Source: Lycorma delicatula (lineage: Eukaryota; Arthropoda; Insecta; Hemiptera; Fulgoridae). From it: a stretch of DNA of 64,000 nucleotides. The stretch covers positions 167,630,575 to 167,694,574 of the forward strand of contig NC_134455.1 in NCBI RefSeq assembly GCF_047948215.1. The letters run 5' to 3'. The notes under the pieces are model-generated. The model did no database searches, was not told the origin of the DNA, and saw only the letters and a list, made by a program, of their open reading frames with translations. This document shows positions 11,011 through 21,800 of this stretch, one piece after another; the stretch's first letter is position 1, and the number at the start of each line of letters is the position of its first letter. A program made the position numbers and the translations under genes.

Positions 11011-11960
11011 TTATTTGATTGGACGTTTGGACCTCTCTCGGCCTAAAAAAGGGAAATTAACGTTGCCTAGATTAAAGGAAGTCAATTGTTCGTCCCTAAG
11101 CTCTTGTGAATTAGCTCTTCCCTTGGAGGGTAGCACTTTCAGCTTCGGTTTCCTTTTAAGGATCTCCTTGTTAACTCTACAATCTCTATAATTAGATGGA
11201 TGGTCTGAATTATAAAGTACCAAAACAGCAAGATTATATTTACTTTCATCTTTTCTAGGACAGTCCGAATTCGTATGTCCCTCTGTGTACTTGGCACACC
11301 GGCAGATACTGTATGTCCGTATTGTTGAAAACTCTTGCATCGGACTAGACTTAAAGCTCTTCTGGGTTCTCAAATCTGACGCTACAGTTCGCGATTTTTC
11401 TTATTCTGAATATCTCCTTGTTTTTCTCATTAGGCTCAAGATTTATGAAGAACGTAAACAATGGTTCTTTTGTCACACGATGACTAACGTTCATAGTATT
11501 TCGTACCTTATGTCCTTGTTCTTTAATTTCACTCTTGATGATGTCGGTCGGCATTGAATAATGTAAGTTCCTCAGAACCACCCGAAAGACACGCTCGTGC
11601 TTTCTCGTGAATGTGTATCCGATTAGATTGTGTTCACAATAAACTCTATTACTATTATTATTGTTTGTTAATGTCTACGCTTTTCTACATCACACGTAAT
11701 TGTTTAACACTGACAATTTTAACATAGTAGTTACTTTTTGACACGACCGACTCTGGTAGTTCGTAGAAACGCAACACATCCGTGATCCCATAGAGGACAA
11801 TCGGAGATGGTTTGACGGCTACTTTTCCGTTTTTTAGTATTCTTTCCTCCACCGGTAAGTGTTCATACTTATTCATCAACAAAATTAAGTAGTTTGTGAC
11901 GTCAGTGGTAGTTTACGTTGTCTTCGGCTTACGCAGTACGGAACCGTTTGTCATGACGGA
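11011..11960 (-). pseudogene. Jockey-type ORF1 (gag-like) remnant
   Basis: Three broken pieces in order: a segment at 11685-11882 (KPSPIVLYGITD); a segment at 11351-11581 beginning LRNLHYSMPTDIIKSEI, which matches the RNA-binding region (PRE_C2HC-like) of Jockey gag proteins; and a zinc-knuckle region at 11011-11373 (CRCAKYTEGHTNSDCPRK, then HPSNYRDCRVNKE). Such proteins coat the retrotransposon RNA. Frameshifts and stops separate the pieces. It sits immediately upstream of the ORF2 remnant, as expected. Confidence 0.8.
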
Positions 11961-12524
11961 GTCGCTGATTGAGAATCTAAATACTCAACGGTCAGTTCAC
12001 TGTCCCAACCATTCAGATCGCTCACAAGATTGTTTCGAGTGAAACAATCTAAAATAAAATTGTAAAATCGATCATTTGACAGCTGATCCATGTTTATTTT
12101 ACTCTAGTTTGATTATAAACTAAATAAAAATAAAATCCTAATATCTATTAAAATTAATTTGAATAATATAATACCACTCCAAGCACAACACAGTTACCCA
12201 TGAATATTGTCTATGAACAGTCAGTCATTAAAAAACGAATATAATTTTATTCAGAAGCAATTTTTAAACGCCAATATAACAAGTAACAGCAAATGTTTTT
12301 TAACAGCTCTAAAAATGGAATTTTCACGTAATAAAATATTTGAATCGGGAAATAATTATTGTGAAGTCCTTGATTGGGAAAACGGTAGGAACAAAATAAT
12401 TGTTTGCATGCGGTGTTCACGTTTGATTGAAATGACAGATAAATGTTTATTAAACATTTATTTGTTTGATTTTTTTTTTTTTGGCCACGAGTTTAATACA
12501 AGTATTAAGCTCAATTAAGTATTT

Positions 12525-12558
12525 TGACCTATTAAATAAAAATTTATTTAATAGGTCA
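12525..12558. repeat. Perfect 16-bp inverted repeat with 2-nt loop
   Basis: TGACCTATTAAATAAA at 12525-12540 is the exact complement of 12543-12558, with AA between. It could extrude as a hairpin. Confidence 0.9.
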
Positions 12559-13539
12559 TAATATTTAATAGCAAGTTATTTAATACATTCCGAAGAAAGT
12601 AAAAGCTGATAAACTGTGCCTTATAAATCCGCATAGTTTCACGATGAATTCGGTTTTCTAATAAAATCTGTACTGTTTTTCTTTGTTTTATGCTTTCAAA
12701 GGAAAAAACCGGCCGGTCAGCTTAGCATAGTAGCTTTTTTCTGCAGCAGAAAATAAGCTTTTAATTCGTACAATTTGAAATTAGATGTTCATGTTATCTT
12801 AAACTTAAAATGACACTTAACTAAGGCTTAAACTTAAATGAATTATGTAAGTATTAATTATGACAGACTTCTGCGAAGTTATTATTCAGTTTATCGGTGA
12901 ATACGTATTCATTTAAAAGACATAGATAGACCTGTATCGTCTATCGTACCGTTGGAGCCGTAATTTTGCTACAGTGTTATGAATTTTTAATTAAATCCAT
13001 AAAAAGAAAAGGCTCTCAGTTAGACCTGTGTGTAATTTTTTTGTATATTCAATCCTTTACCAAAGCTCAAACTACCAGATGGACCGATTTTGATGATTAA
13101 TTTGTTTACTTTGTAAATGAAGTTCTAATTTTGAGGAATGACCTATGTCTTGTGTCCGGTCCCTAAAACCTTTGGTTATATAGCCAAACATAGGCGCCAA
13201 ATAGTAACGATGGCAAATGATTTAAAATTAAATCGTCTATTCGATAAATTTTTTTATAGATAAACTTAAAGGAAATGTGCACGAAATACGTAAGAAAGAG
13301 TCCGTACCGTAATTAATCAGAAAACCTAACTAAATTTTCGTTCTGCACCGCTCATCGTAATGTAACAGTAATAATAATCGTTAAAGGGTGTTTCTAAACA
13401 AAAGAAAGAAAATGGTGAAATGAGAAGGGTTCGGTTGTTTGTGAGCCGTCCTTTGCTAACAGTAAGTTAAGTTCTACGAGAGGTAACAAGAAGGGGCTTA
13501 ATGAAGTCTAATTGAACATCGTCCTTGTTTGAACACGCC

Positions 13540-13572
13540 ACCGAGTGGGATGCGAGACGCATCCAACTCGGT
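13540..13572. repeat. 15-bp GC-rich inverted repeat with 3-nt loop
   Basis: ACCGAGTGGGATGCG at 13540-13554 pairs with 13558-13572 apart from one G/A mismatch at 13547/13565; the loop is AGA. Such a GC-rich stem is unusual in this AT-rich region. Confidence 0.88.
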
Positions 13573-14832
13573 ACACCTTATTTTAACCCTCCCAAAAACA
13601 AAATGTTTAGTTAGGTTAGATGGCCGTTTCAAAAAATTTAATTTAATCACACTCCACACTTAAATTAATTTACGGCAACGATTGATAGAATATACTTTAT
13701 ACGGGAAAGAACTATTTATTATTGAATATTTTATAATCTTAAGTTACTGTATTCACTTGAGATCAATCAGATTTCTTTCAAACAGATCATATTATATATA
13801 CATTTTATTAATAGTGATCTACTATTAAATCAAATTTTTTTTTAGTTATACTTAATTGAAATTTTAAATCTTTTTTAATATTTATTTACTTTTTATTTCC
13901 ATCTATCAAACCAAACATAATATAATTATTCTTCTAGTTACATATATTTAGCGTAATTTAAAACCATTATTAACATAATAAGTTAATAAAATAATGTATA
14001 TAAAACATTATTTTATATTCGTATGTTTATATTTATCCCATTGAAGCAGTTAAATTAATAATGAATCTTTTTAGGGATGTTAAATAAACATCGCTTTAAA
14101 TATCCTTCCCGTGATGATTTTCTAAAATCGATAAAAAATATTCTTCAATTGATTTAAAGGTAAAATTCAACCAATTATAATTTTGGATACGAACATAGTA
14201 CCACAAAAAATAAATCATATCGAATATAAATCGAACCAGAAAAAATAAATCATGTATCATAGAAATCAGTCGGTTAGTTTATAATTACTAGTATAATAAA
14301 TCTATAATAAAATGGTTGTGTAACTTATAAATAATTCATCTTCACTGAATTTAATCCCATCTAAGTTTGTTGAACCCAAAACTCTTACTTAAGTATAATG
14401 TGCCAAAATATATTCTATGTTTTCTTTTGATTTGCAGTGGAAAGATCATTTTTTGGATACTCATCACCTAATTTTTTGAAAGTTATTTATTTATAAAACC
14501 GAATTTCCATCAATGAGCTCGTTTTTACGATTTCTTCTAAGCATCGGGTTATGCATTTACTTCAAAAAATAAGTCTATTAATAGCTACGTTTAGTTTATT
14601 TTGAGAATTTTTATTTTTATTCTATCATACAAAAATTAATACAAATTAGAAAAAAAGAGGAATTAAATTAAAAAATATCGTTTACAAACTAATTTAATTA
14701 TTCTTTTTTTATTCTATTTCTGCCAGCAGTTTCTGATAGTAATAATGAATGATAACAATTACATAAAACTGTAGTAATTACATTTTATAAAATATTAAAA
14801 GATATCAGGGGACAAAGTGTTCATCGATTTGT

Positions 14833-15321
14833 CGTTTTACTTTACTGGCATCATAGCTCTAGAGCTATTCCGCAAGAAAGAAAGTACGGTAATCAGAGAC
14901 CCCAAAAAACAATAAAAATTGTGAGGGGTAATGTTCGTATGTACTTATATGCTTGTGTTGGCGTGTTTGAAGTTTAATAAGTTTTGACTGGATAAACCTT
15001 TATGAAATATAGTTCAGAGATTCGTACGTATGGGAAAGACTGTTGCTAAAATATTGGAGTCAGTACCTCCAGTGGGGTAGATAGTTTTTGTCTCAAAATT
15101 TTGAAACCATAACCCAACTTTATATTAAGCTCAGTACATGCGTGTATGCTTATCTTACCGTTTTTAAGAAAGATTTTTCCCCAAACATCGAAAAGATATC
15201 TTTATACATATAGCTTAATTAAAAAAAAAAAAAAACATTTTTTATGTCTTCCTAGACATAGCAGTAGTGAAAGTGACTTAAAAAAATACTTTAGAAACAA
15301 TATTAGGGATGGGATCCGATC
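14833..15321 (+). repeat. Repeat unit with hairpin head related to the 61-63 kb repeats
   Basis: The first about 70 bp (TAGCTCTAGAGCTA palindrome, then GTACGGTAATC) match, in orientation, the heads of the repeats at 61255-61690 and 62558-62995 read on their minus strand. The remainder is not obviously shared with them. It may form one unit with the adjacent block 15322-15780. Non-coding. Confidence 0.55.
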
Positions 15322-15780
15322 AGAGATTAAAAATACAGATTTAAAAAATTTTTTCAAAACTTTTGGTTTAAACGTTTAATAAAAACATTACAACAAAATT
15401 TCATTATAATGCACCTCCACCCTTCAAAAAATCATGTTAGGTAACTTTTTATTGTGTGAACATTTTTCAGTTGATTGTTTTTTTTTAGTTCCTTCCGTTT
15501 AACATAGTAAACAATGAAAAATCAAAAAATTATCTTGGATGGTGATTTTGGTGGTGGGGGAGCAGAAAAAAATAAAAAATACCGATTTTTTGAATTTTTA
15601 AATCTTTTTGTTTTATTTAGACTTGTAATTAAAATTGTACATTAAAACTTCATCATAAATTACCCCCCCCCCCCCCGAAAAAAAAGAAATCTCAGGTAAC
15701 TTTTTTCATCTATAATTATTTACACTTTATAACAATAAATAACTAATGCCAGGAGAGTACAACTTTGTTGTCAGCTTTTT
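15322..15780 (+). repeat. Dispersed repeat block R2, plus copy
   Basis: Matches the reverse complement of 61680-62140 over its whole length. Shared words include AAATTTCATTATAAT, CACCTCCACCC, CATAAATTACCC and CTTTGTTGTCA. It contains a run of 14 C at 15663-15676 where the other copy has a mixed C/A stretch. In both copies the same right boundary is followed directly by a hairpin-bearing head of a different repeat. Confidence 0.8.
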
Positions 15781-16314
15781 TAGTTCCTTGTACTAAGTAA
15801 AGGAAGTATTGTGATAGCGAATAATTTTGGTTTTCAGATTTCAACGGAAATATCCATTTTGTCTATTTCTGAATTAATCTTGACTAGTTTCGGCGTGACA
15901 TCTGTACGTATGTACTTACTTATGTATCTCGCAAAACTCAAAAACTGTTAGCCGTAGGATGTTGAAATTTTGGATTTAGGACTATTGTAACATCTAGTTA
16001 TGCATCTCCCCTTTGATTGCAATTGACTGAACCAAAAGTGTCCAGAAAATCCCAAAATCTTTGTATTTGGACTTTTTCTTAACTGCAGTAATCAGTCCTA
16101 ATTGAAAGTTTTTGAACGATATTTCATAAGTGGTAATTATTTTAATCGGTTCCAGAGTTATACCCAAATAAAATCTTAATGAAATATCTGGATCTTATAA
16201 GGTTGGATCTTTTTTTTAATTTAAATATATTAATTTATTAATTATTAACCTCTGATTGTAGAAGAAAGAGTTAAAATAAATAATAATTCAATAATAACAA
16301 TATAATTTAAATAC

Positions 16315-16328
16315 AGATATGAAAAAAT
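16315..16328. repeat. Target-site duplication, left, of the R1-type insertion
   Basis: AGATATGAAAAAAT here is repeated at 17773-17786. The first A could belong to the A-tail, so the duplication is 13 or 14 bp. Confidence 0.92.
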
Positions 16329-16329
16329 A

Positions 16330-17400
16330 GATGAACTCCTTCAGAAGGAGTTTCCTGTCGGCGTTCAAGTGCTGGCTTATGCAGATGACCTTGCAGTCCT
16401 CGTAGAGGGAAGGACGGTCTTGGAGGTGCGGGAGAGCGTGTATGCGGCCATCGACACTATACAGGAGTGGTTGAGGTCCAGGGGTCTGCAACTGTCTACG
16501 GAAAAATGCCGGTGTATTGCCTTTACGGGTAGAAGAGTGCTAGAACCGTTCAATATTTCCATCAACGGTCATGCTATAGAAGAAGCGAATAACATCAAGT
16601 ACTTAGGAGTTATCCTCCAGAAAAACGGTAGATACACCGAGCACATAGTCAATGTATGCAACAAGGCAGAAAGGATGATAAAAAGTCTAAACATCATTAT
16701 GTCATCGCAGAATGCCCCTCGGGCCTCAAAGCGCCGTTTACTGGCGACCACCGTCGTGTCTTCGCTTATGTATGCCGTTCCGGCCTGGTGGCGCTCTATC
16801 GCCATCAGGCGCAACAAAGAGAGACTGGCGAGGACGCACAGGTGTGTGCTCCTAGGTGTTGTGTCCGCATACAGGACAGTGTCCTATGCCGCCCTGTGCG
16901 TGTTATCGGGTACACCTCCTATTGACCTAATCGCAAAAAAGAGGGTGGAGAGGGCACAAGGCAAGCCAGAACAAGAGGTCAGGGATGCCGTTTATAATAT
17001 CTGGCAGGAAAGATGGTCGCAGGAAGCTGTGGGTCGATGGACGAGAACCCTCATCCCCAACATCAAGCCATGGTTGTCGAGAAGATTTGGTGAGGTTGAT
17101 CATCACCTATCGCAGTTTTTTACAGGACATGGTTCCTTCAATAACTACCTGCACAAAATAGGCAAGAGAGAAGAACCAATTTGCAACTACTGCAACGAGA
17201 TAGATGATGCTGAGCACACCTTTTTTGAGTGCAATAGGTGGGACACACTTAGACATAGTAAGGCACTCACAGGTATAACTCCAGAGACAACAATAGACTA
17301 CATGCTAAGAAGCGAGTCAAACTGGAATAATTTTGCTAGTTTTGTTAGACAAGTTGTTCTACAGAAATACTCCGATGAGAGAAGACAAGGTGTTGGCTAG
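16330..17400 (+). CDS. R1-type ORF2 C-terminal part (RT palm onward), partial
   Basis: The frame is open from the truncation point and starts inside reverse transcriptase just upstream of the active site YADD (16375-16386), so there is no native start codon. After YADD come the palm and thumb (KYLGVILQKNGRYTEH, SSLMYAVPAW) and a region specific to R1-like proteins (AYRTVSYAALCVLSGTPPIDL). A C-terminal zinc knuckle, CNYCNEIDDAEHTFFEC (C-X2-C-X7-H-X4-C), follows. The missing N-terminus (endonuclease and most of RT) means it cannot act alone. About 357 codons remain without a stop. Its counterpart at 26.6-29.5 kb aligns through the YADD-to-knuckle region. Confidence 0.93.
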   Translation, partial: DELLQKEFPVGVQVLAYADDLAVLVEGRTVLEVRESVYAAIDTIQEWLRSRGLQLSTEKCRCIAFTGRRVLEPFNISINGHAIEEANNIKYLGVILQKNGRYTEHIVNVCNKAERMIKSLNIIMSSQNAPRASKRRLLATTVVSSLMYAVPAWWRSIAIRRNKERLARTHRCVLLGVVSAYRTVSYAALCVLSGTPPIDLIAKKRVERAQGKPEQEVRDAVYNIWQERWSQEAVGRWTRTLIPNIKPWLSRRFGEVDHHLSQFFTGHGSFNNYLHKIGKREEPICNYCNEIDDAEHTFFECNRWDTLRHSKALTGITPETTIDYMLRSESNWNNFASFVRQVVLQKYSDERRQGVG

Positions 17401-17749
17401 AATAGGACTGGGTGGACAGCCTTGCTGGTGAGGTCCAGCATGCTGCGGTGTGTTGGCACTGATGAGCCACCAAGGACTCCACGGGTAACAGTCAGGCAAG
17501 AGCACACTGAATACTGAAGGGACCCGGTACCGCGTCGCGGCGAACTGGGTCTGGCGTGGTGTATTAGTATTGCCCTTTTGGGTCCCCAAGGGGCCAATAT
17601 TGATAAAGAACTCTCAAAAAGAGCTAACCGGTAGGCCGACCTGCCAAGCCGGTATATAGCCGGTAGGTGGGGAGGCCTATTTGAGTTTAAAGACACTCCC
17701 CTGGGCGGCGTAATACCAACAAGTCGGTCCGGCCCAGGGGAGCTGAGAG
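17401..17749 (+). other. R1-type 3' UTR with terminal hairpin
   Basis: It shares blocks with 29528-29812: GATGAGCCAC, GGACTCCA, an ACCGGTAGG-rich segment, AGGCCTATTTGAGT and GACACTCCCCTG. A perfect 11-bp stem (CTCCCCTGGGC at 17696-17706 with 17732-17742) sits just before the A-tail. Such 3' structures are commonly what the element's RT recognises; that role is inferred here. Confidence 0.75.
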
Positions 17750-17772
17750 AAAAAAAAAAAAAAAAAAAAAAA

Positions 17773-17786
17773 AGATATGAAAAAAT
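17773..17786. repeat. Target-site duplication, right, of the R1-type insertion
   Basis: Exact repeat of 16315-16328, directly after the A-tail. Confidence 0.92.
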
Positions 17787-18231
17787 GTCAGAAGTTATTA
17801 ATTAATGAAATAAAATTTTATATACTTTTCATTTTAAAAAAAGGTGTATATGTAATTTAATATGCGTATAAGGAAGTCACGTGGTGTGCACATCAGATTT
17901 TTCATGAATATTGCTACTGATGTATTTATAAAATTAAGTAAATTAACGAATATTGATGCGTATAACTTGCTACGCTAGAACTTACCGTCTTTACTGGTAC
18001 GCGGTCTTTATTCCTTGATCAGTTCTATATTACGTGACTTGTAATATAAAGTTTTTCCACACGCTGAAATCAGGGAAAGTAAAAATTCTAAGACACAATT
18101 CAATCATTTGTAGGTTAATATCAGGAAACGTTTGTAACGAGGAAGCTTCCATTTTTTAAATTTATTTGTTTTCACGGCTTTCTTACTTTGTAACTGATAT
18201 GAATAAATAGTATGTTACAAGAACGAGAATG

Positions 18232-18883
18232 TTTTTTTTTTTTTTTTTAACTGAATTTTTACGGGCATCGACTGCTAAGGTCATTAGCCCTCGTAACATT
18301 CTTTAAAAGAAGTTATTATCTCCATCAGGATCGTCATATGTAAGGGTGTAAAGGGCCCTTACATTTTATTTAAAAACACAAACTTCATAATAAACATTAA
18401 GACATAAAAGACAAGGACAATCACAAACACTTATGGGGTGTAAAGGGCCCCAATATTAAAATTTGAGATAGGTTCTCAAAAGACCATAAAATTAAAATTT
18501 CCGCTTATCAATACCATATCTTTCTTTCTATCTTCTACGAGTCTCATTTATAGTTTGTTTAAGCACCCTCGGGGCGACCAGAACCACCGTTGAGCAGTAT
18601 ATCAGTCGCGCCAGGGTGCCGTGGCAGTTGAACCCTTCTTATAAACAGGCTATAGGCATGCACGGCGTACACCCATTCTCGCGCCCTCAATCCACCCTTC
18701 AGGGTCCCCCATGCCATCATCGGACACACCCAGACTCCCTGCTCTTGAATGCAGGTGAGCCAAAATGGCCTAGGCAAGAGGGCTACCTCCCGTCACTATA
18801 CGTGCCACGCTTCGAGACTCCCTTATATGTATATATAAAACTACCGCTTAGAGATTCTTTTGTCACAGCTTTAAACATTCATT
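18232..18883 (-). other. I-type element 3' UTR and A-tail
   Basis: Follows the ORF2 stop at 18884. A GC-richer middle part (about 18556-18815) contrasts with AT-rich ends. The 15-bp string GGGTGTAAAGGGCCC occurs at 18344-18358 and 18436-18450, each with the palindrome GGGCCC. The T-run at 18232-18249 marks the A-tail. Confidence 0.7.
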
Positions 18884-21800
18884 TTATAGACTTTTAAGAA
18901 GTCCAATGGCGTGTAACAATGCAACTATATTTTCTTCATTTCCATTATCCAGATCAGCTCTAATATTATTTATAAGACTGAACCTCTTTCTGACGTCCTC
19001 ATATATGGTACACTCTTCTATTAGATGCTTGATTGTTAGTGTTTTATTACAAACACCGCACATTGGTCTCACTTCGCCGGTTAACATATATAAATTTTTT
19101 AATCGCGTGTGACCGATTCTAAGTCTGGTCACCGCTACTTGTTCACGGCGAGTAAACTTAAAGTCGCTTTTTCATTTATAAGGAGAAGTTTTTACTGAAG
19201 TTTAATTTTGTATTTAAACTCCTCCATTCAGCGTTCCACTTATTTCTTACTATGTTTGTTAGACGGTTTTTAACATCTGCCACTCTTACAGGAAATGCAT
19301 CCAAATCATCGCAGACTGTTGCCTTTCTGGCAGCTTCGTCTGCGATTTCATTACCTGTAATACCAGCATGCCCCAGAGTCCATACAAATACGCATCGCTG
19401 TCCTCGTTGTTTTAGAACGTATAAAATGGACAGGATGTTTGCAATTAGGACATCCTTAATGTTCTTGTTCCGAATTGCGACAAGTGCACTTAATGAATCG
19501 GAACATGTTAGCACTCTCTCTTCGCAATAGTGTTCAGTGTAGCGAAGAGCTTGCTGAATTGCAGTGAGTTCTGCCGTGTAGATACTGGCCACATCTGGCA
19601 GTTTCCAAAAGTGGGCTTCTCCATTTACATATATTGAGCATCCAACACCATGTTCGGGTTTAGAACCGTCAGTATAAATTCTAATATGTTCTTCGTAACT
19701 ACTGACGGTTGCCAAAAATTCCTGTTGGATGATCACTGCTGGTTGTGATGGAATGTATCTGGAATGGCAATTTCATATTTACTTCTTAATTCGTGGTACC
19801 TAATTCCGGCTGGTCTGGAATAGGTAGCACGACGTTCGTATAATGCAGCCATAGGATGGTTGTTAAAAGTTTATTATTTATATGGGCAGAATAAGCCCAT
19901 ATATTTGCTGCATATCTTAACAAGAGGATCTCTCTTCTATAATGTAGTGGCATTATTCCGGCTTCAGACATCAGACTAACCGCCGGACTTGTGCGGAAAG
20001 CGCCTGTTGCGTATCTTATTCCGCTATTATTAACTACGTCTAACTTTTTTAAATGCGACTTTCTAGCGGATGAATATACGAAACATCCGTAGTCTAGTTT
20101 AGACTGAACCAATGCTTTATACAATCTCAATAATGTCTCTTTGTCGGAGCCCCAATTTAAGTTCGATAGACATTTTATAATGTCTATCTCTTAATGTCTA
20201 TCTCTCATTAATGTCTATCTCTGGCTCTTTTGCATCTATCACACAAGTCCTGTATATGTAATCCCCATGAAAGGGATTTATTCAATAGTAATCCTAAATA
20301 TCTTACATTGTCTTTATATTGTATTGGATTATCATCAATTGTCAATGCAGGACATTGATGAGGAATTCTCTTCCTACAAAAGTGTACACAGCACGTTTTT
20401 TCTGGTGAGAATTGGAATCCCTTATTCTTTCCAACTTCATTTAGAGCATTGATCGCTCGTTGCAATTTGTACCTCAACATAGCAGTCTTGTTGCTGGCAT
20501 ACACAATTGCCAGATCATCAACATAGACGCTTTTGCTGATTTCTGCTGGAATGGCTAATATCAATTTATTAATGGCAATAGTAAACAAGGTACCGCTCAA
20601 CGGCGAACCTTGTGGTATGCCATTTTCCAAATTTCTTACAGATGAATATTCGCTACCGACTCGTACTTGGAAAGTACGGTCATTCATATAGTTGCTCAGT
20701 AAGACTGGCAGGTTGCCACGAATGTCCCATTCATGTATCTGGAGCATTATACCATGACGCCAGGTCATATCGAAAGCCTTCTGAAGATCAAAGAAGACTC
20801 CGACACAATGTTTCCTTTTAATAAAGCTGTTATATATAACGTCCTCTAAGCTGATCATTTGATCAGTGGTAGAATGGTATTGCCGAAAACCTGCTTGATA
20901 CGGTGATATCAGGTTATCTTTTTCCAAAACCCAGACGAGTCGATTATTAATCATTTTTTCCAGTATTTTTCCCATAGCACACGTCAAAGAAATAGGACGA
21001 TAGCTATTGGGGTCTGTTAAGTTTTTATTTTTCTTTGGTACTGGAACAACATGAGCTTTTTTCCACTGCTGCGGGTAAGTTCCATCCCGCCATATTTTAT
21101 TATAAAGTTCTAATAATCTACGCTTTTCAGTGGGATTCAGCTGCCTGATCATATTATAGTGGATTTCATCCGGACCAGCAGCTGTGTTACCTGATTTTTC
21201 CAACGCTTTCGCGAATTCTTCCATTTTAAAAGGTACATTATATGAGTAATTATACTCAGTTCTGAAGTTTAGTAGACCTTCAAGTTGTTTTTTTTTAGTA
21301 CGAAAATCTTCTTCGTAGTTGGCCGTTCTGCTGGCCTTTTCGAAGTGATTGGATAACAGCTCTGCAATTTCATATGGAGTGTCTTTTATTTCATCTTAAT
21401 CTTGAAGGCTAGTTATGGGAGAAAAATCATTACGCCCACAAATCGCCTTCACTTTCCTCCAAACATCTGATGCAGTAGTAGTTTTGTCAATGGATGACAC
21501 GTATTGCTGCCAGGATCGGTTTTTCGAGTCTATCATAAGACGTTTTGCATACGCCCTGTATTTCTTAAAGGCAACAAGATTTTCTATACTAGGACGCTTC
21601 TTAAAGGCGGTATACGCCCTTTTCTTTCTTTTTATAGCTTCACTTATTTCATCGTTCCACCATGGAACGGGTTTCTTCGTAAGTTTCCCAGATGTTTTGG
21701 GAATATATCTTGATGCCGACTCAATTATTGCATTTGTTATGGCGTCGACATCGTCTCCGATAACTCCAGTTATTTCTGGGAGTATCGTTCTAGCTGTGAA

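Larger units (their letters stand above)
8260..11960 (-). mobile_element. Degenerate Jockey-clade non-LTR retrotransposon
   Basis: Remnants of ORF1 (gag-like) and ORF2 (endonuclease, reverse transcriptase) lie in the expected order on the minus strand, broken by many stops and frameshifts. There is no RNase H domain, consistent with the Jockey clade. Ends are approximate: the last recognisable ORF2 residues fall near 8285 and the first ORF1 similarity near 11900. No target-site duplication was found. It is clearly much older than the RTE element at 3.6 kb. Confidence 0.85.
11961..14832. other. AT-rich stretch, no recognised gene
   Basis: No protein similarity recognised. A 103-codon plus frame at 12207-12518 (from MNSQSLKNEYNF) is open but resembles nothing known to me and ends in a low-complexity T-run, so I do not call it a gene. 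Two short-loop palindromes (12525-12558 and 13540-13572) are listed separately. Confidence 0.5.
16329..17773 (+). mobile_element. 5'-truncated R1-type non-LTR retrotransposon
   Basis: A 1.4-kb plus-strand insertion contains the last third of an ORF2, a 3' UTR (17401-17749) and an A-tail (about 17750-17773), flanked by a 13-14-bp duplication. It is visibly GC-richer than its surroundings and its reading frame is undamaged, so it is young. It interrupts family-1 copy B. The ORF and 3' UTR are related to the element at 24.8-29.8 kb. Confidence 0.93.
15772..17960 (+). repeat. Family-1 dispersed repeat, copy B, split by an R1-type insertion
   Basis: Left part 15772-16328 starts with the inverted-repeat head (TTCCTTGTACTAAG then AAGGAA) and follows copies A and C. 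Right part 17774-17960 resumes with GTCAGAAGTTATTAATTAA, exactly as in uninterrupted copy A. The R1-type element 16329-17773 lies between them and is flanked by a duplicated GATATGAAAAAAT. Confidence 0.88.

Noticed and set aside
12207..12518. 103-codon plus frame as a gene
   Set aside because: No recognisable motif, it ends in a T-run-encoded Phe stretch, and it has no neighbours supporting it.
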